Shown here piece after piece: positions 1 through 5,447 of a DNA stretch of 6,272 nt (positions are counted from its first letter, which is position 1; each line of letters opens with the position of its first letter). Under the pieces are notes generated by a model. It saw only the letters and a program-made list of their open reading frames with translations, searched no databases and had not been told where the DNA came from. The position numbers and the translations under genes are program-made. The DNA is taken from NCBI GenBank assembly GCA_021413595.1, contig JAIOQD010000317.1:1-6272 (forward strand), in the 5' to 3' direction. The DNA is from Bacteroidota bacterium. Its GTDB lineage: Bacteria; Bacteroidota; Bacteroidia; 2-12-FULL-35-15.

Positions 1-120
1 ACCATTAACACCATTAGTTCCGTTAGCGCCTGTTGCACCTGTAGCACCATTGATTCCATTTGCACCTGTTGCGCCCGTGGAACCAGTTCTTCCAGTAGCG
101 CCTGTGGTGCCAGTTGCACC
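1..120 (-). repeat. Collagen-like Gly-X-Y coding repeat
   Basis: On the minus strand this stretch encodes 13 consecutive Gly-X-Y triplets and a further Gly (A1 residues 289-328). Y is always Thr or Asn, and X is mostly Ala (GAT, GAN, GIN, GTN, GVN). There is no proline, so any triple helix would have to be stabilised otherwise, for example by threonine as proposed for other bacterial collagen-like proteins. The repeat reaches the window edge, so its full length is unknown. Tracts of this kind commonly vary in copy number between strains. Confidence 0.9.
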
Positions 121-984
121 GCCAGAAATCGTGCTCCAAAACAAACCTCCCGCACCATTATTGATTAAAACACTATTATTTGCCCCTTGCGCTGAAGGCC
201 ATGAATAGGTAATGCCCTTAATCTGAATCATGTCACCAAAATTATCTACCCGAAACCGATTGAATGCTCCAACCGTAAAAAGTGATGGTGGATTATTTGT
301 GCCTATACCAACGCTGCCCTGTATAATTGCTCCATTTGGTGGGGCAGCAGTGGTTCCTGAATAAGACTGACCTATAGAAATACCTCCCTCTACATCTAAT
401 TTACTGGCAGGGGTTGTTGTACCCATACCTATTTTACCACCACCTGTTACCATTATAATATTACCAGTAACATAATGATTTAATGCCAATATATTGGTTG
501 CATCAATGTGCAAATTGCCTGCGGAGTTTCCTCCTTGTATTGCACGATTTCCAATACCTATTTTTAAATTTCCTGATGTATTGTAATTAAGATCAAGTTT
601 ACCTGTTGGGTTATGTACCCCTATACCTAAATTGATATTGTTATTATAACCACCAACACCGTTATCCCCAAAAAAAGCAATGCGCCCCTGGGTGGAACGG
701 ATGTGGTCAGATGGACCTCCCAAACCAGGGACATTATCAATAAAAGTTAATGAACTGTCTCCAATATGCAGCGGACCGCGTATTCGCATACTATCTACTG
801 TAAGCTTACCATAAACATCCATAGTATTATTAACTTTGACATGCTTGTTAGTAAAAACAGTATCCGTTCCAGCAGCCTGCCATGACGTATCGCTTTGTCC
901 GAAGGATATATTTACAATGTTTACTGTCAATGTAATAAACATTATCACAATTTTTTTACTTTTTAGTGAAATTAGTTTTCTCAT
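1..984 (-). CDS. A1: long secreted surface protein with GIGTTTP-type repeats and collagen-like tail (C-terminus outside window)
   Basis: The minus-strand frame is open for 328 codons from ATG at 984-982 to the window edge with no stop, so the gene is 3'-partial here. Residues 1-29 look like a signal peptide (basic RKLISLKSKK, then a hydrophobic run, then ISFG before QSDTS). Residues 30-180 are the region shared with A2 and A3, including DHIRSTQGRIAFFGDNGVGG at about 113-132. From about residue 185 the protein carries IGMGTTTPASKLDVEGG and SVGIGTNNP motifs, typical of Bacteroidota surface and fibre-like beta-rich proteins. Residues 289-328 are uninterrupted Gly-X-Y triplets. The start lies 5 bp after the stop of B1, so translation is probably coupled. 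Export is inferred from the signal peptide; the molecular function is unknown and could be adhesin or fibre. It is the only A copy that continues past the shared N-terminal region, and hence the likely functional one. Confidence 0.85.
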   Translation of the reverse strand, partial: MRKLISLKSKKIVIMFITLTVNIVNISFGQSDTSWQAAGTDTVFTNKHVKVNNTMDVYGKLTVDSMRIRGPLHIGDSSLTFIDNVPGLGGPSDHIRSTQGRIAFFGDNGVGGYNNNINLGIGVHNPTGKLDLNYNTSGNLKIGIGNRAIQGGNSAGNLHIDATNILALNHYVTGNIIMVTGGGKIGMGTTTPASKLDVEGGISIGQSYSGTTAAPPNGAIIQGSVGIGTNNPPSLFTVGAFNRFRVDNFGDMIQIKGITYSWPSAQGANNSVLINNGAGGLFWSTISGGATGTTGATGRTGSTGATGANGINGATGATGANGTNGVNG

Positions 985-989
985 TTGAG

Positions 990-1964
990 TTATTTAGTTT
1001 TAATTATTTTTTTTGTAATTGTTGTATTATTAATATTCACGCTTAAAATATAGATTCCTACATCGTATTTTGAAAGTGAAATTTTGTTTTTCACTGATGG
1101 TAAACTAATTTGGGAAACAATCAATTTTCCAAACAAATCATAAATTTTTATATTTGTTTCTGTAGGAACGTTTATTTGAACAAATACTATATCATCAGTA
1201 ATTGTAGGGTATACAGAAATGTGTTGCTCAACATTATTTTGCTCAATCCCGTTAGTGGAATCTATTGACACATAAATATCATCTATATAATAATAGCTTT
1301 CGCTATTATTATTAGAACAAATAGAAGTATCTGTATTGTTATCATCAAAATGGTTTCCGATAATGATATATTGATAAGCGGAATCAGCAATAAATGAACC
1401 TGTGATAGTTGTCCAATTAGCAGTATCGGTTATTATTTGCGTACTGTAAACATGTGCGAAATTATGTGGGAGCAAACCCGGGGAAAAATTACATGAATCG
1501 CTCCCTAAATTATAAGAAACAGTTGAAAACAGGGCACCTACCTTGTTAGTCGCACAATAAACAAACCGATCTGCACGTGAAATCTTAAAACTCACAAAAT
1601 ATTTTTTGCCTATTTCTAAAGGGTTTATCAATTTAGTACCAAGATATTCTCGAAGATTAGGATAGGTCATAACTGCATAAGTTCCAATGAAAGCATAACC
1701 ATTTCCACTGGCAGGATATTGGTATCCGGCAAAATTTTGGGGAGTTCCGCATTCAAAAGAGCCACTTGGCGAATCGCAACTATTAAAATAATCAGGCGTA
1801 TATCCTGCCGAATACCAACTTGTTACTGAACTTAATAAACAATCTTGTTGGGATAAGTGCGGACAATTACTGTATTGTTCAAAACTTGGGTTGGGCACAA
1901 GATTTTGAGCATTTAAAAATGTGAATGAAAAAATAAGAAAAAAAGCGAGTAGAAATTTTTTCAT
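990..1964 (-). CDS. B1: secreted protein with NLVPNPSFEQ N-terminal domain and T9SS type A sorting tail
   Basis: This is a complete 324-residue protein. Residues 1-19 form a clear signal peptide (MKK, a Phe/Leu-rich core, then LNA before QNL). The mature protein starts with NLVPNPSFEQ, a motif typical of a Bacteroidota secreted-domain family that tends to continue with TPDYFNSC, GYQYPASGNGY, LREYLGTKL and PLEIGKKYFVSFKISRADR, all present here up to about residue 235. That domain resembles carbohydrate-binding-like beta-sandwich modules, but its ligand is unknown. Residues from about 245 to the end are a T9SS type A C-terminal tail: VYPT, then KIYDLFGKLI, then a Gly-Ile-Tyr turn and a final KKIIKTK. 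It should therefore be exported by Sec, moved across the outer membrane by T9SS and have its tail removed. It sits 18 bp after A2 and 5 bp before A1. It is the only intact B copy in the window. Confidence 0.92.
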   Translation of the reverse strand: MKKFLLAFFLIFSFTFLNAQNLVPNPSFEQYSNCPHLSQQDCLLSSVTSWYSAGYTPDYFNSCDSPSGSFECGTPQNFAGYQYPASGNGYAFIGTYAVMTYPNLREYLGTKLINPLEIGKKYFVSFKISRADRFVYCATNKVGALFSTVSYNLGSDSCNFSPGLLPHNFAHVYSTQIITDTANWTTITGSFIADSAYQYIIIGNHFDDNNTDTSICSNNNSESYYYIDDIYVSIDSTNGIEQNNVEQHISVYPTITDDIVFVQINVPTETNIKIYDLFGKLIVSQISLPSVKNKISLSKYDVGIYILSVNINNTTITKKIIKTK

Positions 1965-1966
1965 AA

Positions 1967-2104
1967 GGCTAATGTATGGTAATTAGTTTCTCAATGCAAA
2001 TGTTTTTTCCCCTATACCCACATTACCTCCATTAGCACCATTTACCATTGAAATATTACCATTACTATATTGATTGAGAGCAAGTATATTTGTAGATTCA
2101 ATGT
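1967..2104. repeat. 138-bp near-identical block, copy 1 (A2 tail, A2-B1 gap, up to the B1 start)
   Basis: This block matches 3538-3675 at equal length with only a handful of differences. It covers the last about 40 codons of A2, its stop and the spacer before B1. The genes to either side are clearly more diverged between units, so the block stands out as unusually conserved. This copy keeps the A reading frame intact to NVGIGEKTFALRN and a TAA stop. Recent duplication or gene conversion between units is the likely cause. Confidence 0.8.
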
Positions 2105-2579
2105 GCAAATTACCTCCGGAATTTCCACCAGATAGTGCACGGTTACCAATACCTATTTTCAAATTTCCAGTGCCATCATAATTAAGATCAACTTTACCTG
2201 TGGGATTGTGAACCCCAATACCTAAATTGATATTGGTATTATAACCGCCAACACCGTCATCCCCAAAAAGAGCAATGCGCCCCCGAGTGGAACGAATGTG
2301 GTCGGATTTTACATTAAGAATAGTAAAATTATCATGAAAAGAAAATGTGCTATCACCAATTTGTAGTGGCCCACGTATGCGCATACTGTCGGCAGTAATC
2401 TTACCGTAAACATTTAATGTGTTATTGATTACAACATGCCTGTTGGTAAAAACAGTGTCAGGTCCGGCTGCCTGAAACAGCGTATCGCTTTGCCCGAAGG
2501 CTTTGCCTGTAATGCTTACCGTTAGTGCAATAAAAAAGATTACTTTACTTTTTCTAAATTGAAAAGTTGGTGTATTCAT
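1983..2579 (-). CDS. A2: short paralogue of A1 lacking the repeat and collagen-like region
   Basis: This is a 198-residue protein beginning at ATG 2579-2577, 6 bp after the stop of B2. An N-terminal signal peptide is likely (basic FRKSK, hydrophobic VIFFIALTVSI, cleavage near AFG before QSD). It aligns with A1 over about 180 residues: DTVFTN, INNTLNVYGK, DSMRIRGPLQIGDS, DHIRSTRGRIALFGDDGVGG at about 93-112, NLGIGVHNPTGKVDLNY and STNILALNQY. It then ends with NVGIGEKTFALRN, whereas A1 continues for at least 140 more residues. It therefore has no collagen-like part and no visible sorting tail. It may be a minor secreted protein, a truncated remnant, or a reservoir for recombination with A1. The frame is undamaged and the codons look like those of its neighbours. 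Confidence 0.8.
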   Translation of the reverse strand: MNTPTFQFRKSKVIFFIALTVSITGKAFGQSDTLFQAAGPDTVFTNRHVVINNTLNVYGKITADSMRIRGPLQIGDSTFSFHDNFTILNVKSDHIRSTRGRIALFGDDGVGGYNTNINLGIGVHNPTGKVDLNYDGTGNLKIGIGNRALSGGNSGGNLHIESTNILALNQYSNGNISMVNGANGGNVGIGEKTFALRN

Positions 2580-2585
2580 TTGATT

Positions 2586-3535
2586 TTATTTGGTTATTAT
2601 TATTTTCTTAGTAATTATTTTATTGTCAATGTCCACACTTACTATATAGATACCCGCATCATATTCCTGAATTGAAATTCTGTTTTGTTCAAATGGTAAA
2701 ACAGTTTGGGTCGTAATTAATCTTCCAAGCAAATCATAAATTTTTATATTTGCTTTTGAAGGAATATTTATTTGAATAAATACTATATCGCTGCTAACCG
2801 TGGGATAAACAACAACACTTTGCTCCATGTTACTTTGCTTAATTCCATTGACAGAATCGGTTGAAACATAAATATTGTCTATAAGATAATGAGCGCCCAT
2901 ATTAGAATCCAAACAGATAGTGTTTGTATTGTTATCATCAAAATGATTCCCGATAATGATATATTGATAGGCGGAATCAGCAATAAAGGAGCCAGTAACA
3001 GTTGTCCAGTTTGCAGTATCCGTCATTATTTGATTGCTGTACACATGTGCAAAATTATTAGGGAGTAATCCCTGAACATTATTACACGAATCATTACCCA
3101 GTGAATAGGAAACTATTGAGAACAGAGCACCCATCTTGTCGTGTGCGCAATAAACAAACCGGTCAATGCGTGAAACTTTAAAATTTACAAAATATTTTTT
3201 ACCTGATTCTAACGGACTTATCAATTTAGCAGCAATATATTCTCGAACCCCCCCCCCCAGGTTGCAATACCAACATAGGCATTACCGCTGGCAGGATGTT
3301 GATATCCTACAGCATTTTGAGGGACTCCAAATTCAAACGGCCCGCTTGGGGAACCACAACTATTATAATAATCAGGAGTATATCCTGCTGAATACCATCC
3401 TGCGGCTAAGCTTATTCCACACTCTGTGTTTGGGCAACTACTATATTGCTCAAAACTTGGGTTAGGTACAAGGTTTTGAGCATTTAAAAAAGTAAATGAA
3501 AAAATAAGAAGAGAAAAAAGTAAAAGTTTTTTCAT
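2586..3535 (-). pseudogene. B2: paralogue of B1 split by a frameshift at an 11-G tract (possibly phase-variable)
   Basis: The 5' part starts at ATG 3535-3533 with a signal peptide like that of B1 (MKKLLLFSLLIFSFTFLNA) and NLVPNPSFEQYSSCP. It stays homologous through HPASGNAYVGIATWGGG, then leaves frame and stops at 3221-3223. The 3' part, in another frame, resumes at REYIAAKLISPLESGKKYF and runs through the full T9SS tail (VYPT, KIYDLLGRLI, ending KKIIITK) to 2586. The break lies exactly at 11 G residues (minus strand; 3248-3258). With 12 or 9 G the two halves join as TWGGGVREY or TWGGVREY, giving a protein of about 316 residues against 324 for B1. The TTG codon at 3224-3222 that could open the 3' frame corresponds to an internal Leu of B1, so it is not a true start. 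It could be an OFF state of a switchable gene, a decayed copy, or a homopolymer sequencing error. Confidence 0.85.
3248..3258 (-). repeat. Homopolymer of 11 G (coding strand) inside B2
   Basis: This is a run of 11 C on the plus strand (G on the coding strand) in an otherwise AT-rich region. The equivalent site in B1 encodes an unrelated, non-repetitive segment (GTYAVMTYPNLREY). The present length puts the B2 halves out of frame; one more or two fewer G restores them. Long coding G tracts are classical slipped-strand mispairing sites. Confidence 0.9.
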
Positions 3536-3537
3536 TT

Positions 3538-3675
3538 GGCTAATGTATGGTAATTAGTTTCTCAAAGCAAATGTTTTTTCCTTATACCCACATTACCTCC
3601 ATTAGCACCATTTACCATCTGAAATATTACCATTACTATATTGATTGAGAGCAAGTATATTTGTAGATTCAATGT
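3538..3675. repeat. 138-bp near-identical block, copy 2 (A3 tail, A3-B2 gap, up to the B2 start)
   Basis: This is the second copy of the block at 1967-2104. It differs by an extra C at about 3619, a one-base loss near 3580-3583 and a few substitutions. The two indels cancel in length but break the A3 reading frame between them, so A3 stops at 3602 instead of reading to the ancestral TAA at about 3553. Confidence 0.8.
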
Positions 3676-4156
3676 TTAAATTGCCTGCGGAATTCCCTCC
3701 GGTAATTGCCCTGTTACCATCGCCTATTTTCAAATTTCCTGTTCCGTTATACTTAATATCAACTTTACCTGTTGGGTTGTGAACCCCTATACCTAAATTG
3801 ATATTGTTATTAAAACCGCCAACACCGTTATCCCCAAAAAATGCAATGCGCCCCTGGGTGGAACGGATGTGGTCGGATTTTACACCGGTGCCAATGTCAG
3901 TAACATCATCAATAAGAGTAAGTGAACTGTCCCCAATGTGCAGTGCACCACGGACGCGCATGCTATCAACGGTAAGCTTACCATGCACATCTAAATTGTT
4001 ATTTATTTTAACGTATTTATTGGTAGCAATAGTATTGGAGTCTGTGGCTTGCCATAGCGTATCCGTTTGCCCGAAAACCTTATCAATGCTACCAACTACA
4101 AGAGTGGTAAAAACAACTACGGCAATTTTTCTGATTAGTAAATTTGATACCTTCAT
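3602..4156 (-). CDS. A3: short A-family paralogue with frameshifted C-terminus
   Basis: This is a 184-residue frame from ATG 4156-4154, 12 bp after the stop of B3. The N-terminus looks like a signal peptide (LLIRK, VVVFTTLVVGSI, cleavage near VFG before QTD). It matches A1 and A2 through KLTVDSMRVRGALHIGDS, SDHIRSTQGRIAFFGDNGVGG-type sequence (first Ser through final Gly), NLGIGVHNPTGKVDIKY and STNILALNQYSNGNIS. It then diverges as DGKWC and stops, where A2 reads MVNGANGGNVGIGEKTFALRN. The cause is one extra base at about 3619. A compensating one-base loss lies downstream near 3580, beyond the new stop. The shared body is intact, so a product could still be made, but only the N-terminal A domain. 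It is best seen as a slightly decayed, already truncated copy. Confidence 0.7.
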   Translation of the reverse strand: MKVSNLLIRKIAVVVFTTLVVGSIDKVFGQTDTLWQATDSNTIATNKYVKINNNLDVHGKLTVDSMRVRGALHIGDSSLTLIDDVTDIGTGVKSDHIRSTQGRIAFFGDNGVGGFNNNINLGIGVHNPTGKVDIKYNGTGNLKIGDGNRAITGGNSAGNLNIESTNILALNQYSNGNISDGKWC

Positions 4157-4168
4157 TTGGTTTGGATT

Positions 4169-4440
4169 TTATTTTGTTAGTATAATTTTTTTATTAATTA
4201 TTGTATTGTCAATGCTCACGCTCACAATATAAATACCTGTATCGTATTCTGATAGTGAAATTTTGTTTTCTGCCAATGATGAAATATTTTGGGAAACAAT
4301 TAATTTTCCGAGCAGATCATAAATTTTTATACTCACTTTTGCGGGAATATTTATTTGAATAAATACTATATCGTTTGTTATAGTGGGATATATGGCAACA
4401 CTGTGTTCAATATTAATTTGTGTAATGCTATTGATCGAAT
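4169..4440 (-). pseudogene. B3: 3' remnant of a B-family gene, essentially only the T9SS tail
   Basis: The minus-strand frame encodes DSINSI, then NIEHSVAIYPT, KIYDLLGKLIVSQ, a Gly-Ile-Tyr turn and a terminal KKIILTK. This matches the last about 90 residues of B1 and B2, so the sorting tail is complete. Homology begins at the Asp-Ser pair equal to DSTNGI of B1 (about residue 235) and stops abruptly at 4440, where the REP element starts. The open frame continues into the element as far as a GTG at 4462-4460, but that part (QIPTSG) is repeat sequence. No signal peptide or N-terminal domain remains, so any product would not be exported. The missing 5' two thirds are not found beyond 5212, implying a deletion or rearrangement as well as insertion. 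Confidence 0.85.
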
Positions 4441-4495
4441 CCCCGCTGGTCGGGATTTGCACTCCCGACCAAATAGTTTAGGGATTTGCAATCCC
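4441..4495 (-). repeat. Left-end REP-like unit with two hairpins
   Basis: Hairpin 1 pairs 4448-4455 (GGTCGGGA) with 4463-4470 (TCCCGACC). Hairpin 2 pairs 4481-4486 (GGGATT) with 4490-4495 (AATCCC) around TGC. A 10-bp spacer separates them. Read on the minus strand, order and edge (AGCGGGG) match each of the two right-end units, so the element has inverted ends. This copy has TGC-type loops instead of ATA/ACA. Confidence 0.85.
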
Positions 4496-4502
4496 GTTTG
4501 GT

Positions 4503-4997
4503 TTATATTAAAAACACATCTATCAAACCATCCATATCTGCATAATTTCTTGCTGAACTAAAAAGATATTCTTGTGGTTCTTCAACTAACATTTCTTCAA
4601 CAGGGTTATTATGAATATAGTCCAATTTCTGTTTGGTAAATTCCGGGCTAAATAATTCTACCGGATGATTTCCATCTTGCCAAAATTTAAAATGTTTTAT
4701 TTTTGGGTTGTATCTTCCGGCAAATTCAAATCTGTCGAGCATCCATTCTCTTCTACTTTCCGGCTCTTCTTGTATCAGACGAATTATTTCTTTTGATGTG
4801 AATTTTTTAAAATCCCTTAATATATCTGATAGTTTATTATCATTTTCTGCTCTGATAATCAAATGCAAATGGCTTGGCATCATACACCAAGCGAAAATTT
4901 CAAGCCCTTTATATTTTTGACAATATTTTAATGATTCTACTATTGCCATTTTATGATTCTTGCGGGTAAACAGATCTATCCAATCAACAACTGTCAT
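4503..4997 (-). CDS. REP-associated tyrosine transposase (RAYT), Y1/IS200-like family
   Basis: The frame from ATG 4997-4995 gives 164 residues. FAWCMMPSHLHLIIRAEND carries the metal-binding His-x-His (H43, H45) of the HUH fold. KLDYIHNNPVEE holds the expected nucleophilic Tyr (Y127) in the Y-x-HNNP context typical of RAYTs. KFWQDGNHPVEL (about 104-115) is another family hallmark. The known role of the family is cleavage and joining of single-stranded DNA at REP hairpins; these lie on both sides of this gene. The start is uncertain: in-frame codons upstream (YRINEGKAHFVT before MTVVDWID) continue the expected first beta strand back to a stop near 5073, but contain no ATG, GTG or TTG. The gene is therefore either short at the N-terminus, uses a rare start such as ATT, or has lost its original start. 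The active-site residues are intact. Confidence 0.88.
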   Translation of the reverse strand: MTVVDWIDLFTRKNHKMAIVESLKYCQKYKGLEIFAWCMMPSHLHLIIRAENDNKLSDILRDFKKFTSKEIIRLIQEEPESRREWMLDRFEFAGRYNPKIKHFKFWQDGNHPVELFSPEFTKQKLDYIHNNPVEEMLVEEPQEYLFSSARNYADMDGLIDVFLI

Positions 4998-5056
4998 TGT
5001 AACAAAATGTGCTTTACCTTCATTTATCCTATAATGATAATCCCATTCTACAAACG

Positions 5057-5134
5057 TAATGAAAATGATTTACTATAAGCGGGATTATAAATCCCTTGCT
5101 CTTAGGTCGTGATTATAAATCCCGACCAGCGGGG
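5057..5134 (+). repeat. 78-bp tandem REP-like unit 1 (right end)
   Basis: Starts TAATGAAAATGATTTAC and ends AGCGGGG. It contains a perfect hairpin GGGATT (5081-5086)/AATCCC (5090-5095) with an ATA loop, and a ten-base hairpin 5105-5114/5118-5127 with one mismatch (T in place of G in GGTCGTGATT). It differs from unit 2 at only two of 78 positions. Confidence 0.9.
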
Positions 5135-5212
5135 TAATGAAAATGATTTACTATAAGCGGGATTATAAATCCCTTGCTCTTCGGTCGTGATTACAAATCC
5201 CGACCAGCGGGG
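5135..5212 (+). repeat. 78-bp tandem REP-like unit 2 (right end)
   Basis: Directly abuts unit 1 with the same length and two substitutions (CTTC for CTTA; ACA for ATA in the second loop). Hairpins are at 5159-5164/5168-5173 and 5183-5192/5196-5205. Its AGCGGGG edge mirrors 4441-4447 and marks the right end of the element. Confidence 0.9.
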
Positions 5213-5331
5213 AGAGCACAAAATCTAATTAATCCATATTTTTTATTGATTATTTGGGATTTTCCACAACTTACTTAGTTGAAACTGTAAAAAAAAAATT
5301 TGCAGCTCCCACTCTCATGTGAATCTGCTTG

Positions 5332-5359
5332 TTGAAACAAAAATGTTTCATTATCTTTG
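5332..5359 (+). promoter_or_regulatory. Bacteroidota-type promoter for rdgB (TTG-N17-TATCTTTG)
   Basis: TATCTTTG at 5352-5359 fits the Bacteroidota -7 consensus TAnnTTTG exactly, and TTG at 5332-5334 lies 17 bp upstream as the -33 element. Transcription would start near 5365, leaving a leader of about 80 nt before the rdgB ATG. This is consensus matching only, with no experimental support. Confidence 0.6.
5333..5350. promoter_or_regulatory. Perfect dyad TGAAAC-N6-GTTTCA inside the promoter spacer
   Basis: Arms 5333-5338 and 5345-5350 are exact inverted complements around AAAAAT. The dyad fills the spacer between the -33 and -7 elements, the right place for a repressor operator. It may also be chance in AT-rich DNA. 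Confidence 0.35.
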
Positions 5360-5447
5360 AATTACTTGTGTTAATATCCATTTTCTGTGAAATGTATTGA
5401 AAACAGAATCAAAATTTCATATTTCAAATTAGCCCCTTTTCAAATTG

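Larger units (their letters stand above)
4441..5212 (-). mobile_element. REP/RAYT element: Y1 tyrosine transposase flanked by inverted hairpin repeats
   Basis: The element runs between two inverted edges: CCCCGCT at 4441-4447 and AGCGGGG at 5206-5212. Next to each edge is a ten-base-stem hairpin of the type GGTCGGGATT...AATCCCGACC, then about 9-10 bp of spacer, then a GGGATT-AATCCC hairpin. The enclosed gene is an IS200-like transposase. This is the arrangement of REP-associated tyrosine transposases and their repeats. The left edge coincides with the truncation of B3, while the right edge borders unrelated intergenic DNA. Confidence 0.8.
5213..5447 (+). other. Intergenic region upstream of rdgB
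   Basis: Together with the two 78-bp units this makes a gene-free stretch of about 450 bp. This part is plain AT-rich DNA with an A9 run near 5290 and no convincing open frame. It contains the rdgB promoter and dyad described separately. It shows no homology to the missing 5' part of B3. Confidence 0.6.

Noticed and set aside
3222..3224. TTG as an independent start for the 3' half of B2
   Set aside because: It aligns with an internal Leu of B1 (KLINPLE/KLISPLE) and would give a protein without signal peptide; a frameshift at the G tract explains the frame better.
3166..3465. Plus-strand open frame opposite B2
   Set aside because: Shadow of the B2 coding sequence; it crosses the poly-C tract, has no recognisable motif, and the minus strand has clear homology to B1.
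3798..4232. Plus-strand frame of about 144 residues opposite A3
   Set aside because: Antisense to the conserved A3 body; composition is that of a reversed beta-rich gene and no family is recognised.
4441..4495. Intrinsic terminator for the transposase gene
   Set aside because: The hairpins lack a T run and have inverted counterparts at the other end of the element, so they are better explained as transposase recognition repeats, though they may still slow transcription.
4355..4561. Plus-strand frame across the B3/REP boundary
   Set aside because: It spans a junction of unrelated sequences and hairpins, so it cannot be an evolved gene.
4708..4920. Plus-strand frame inside the transposase gene
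   Set aside because: Antisense to well-conserved RAYT motifs.
5057..5212. CRISPR-like array
   Set aside because: Only two adjoining 78-bp units with no unique spacers and internal hairpins of REP type; no cas genes.
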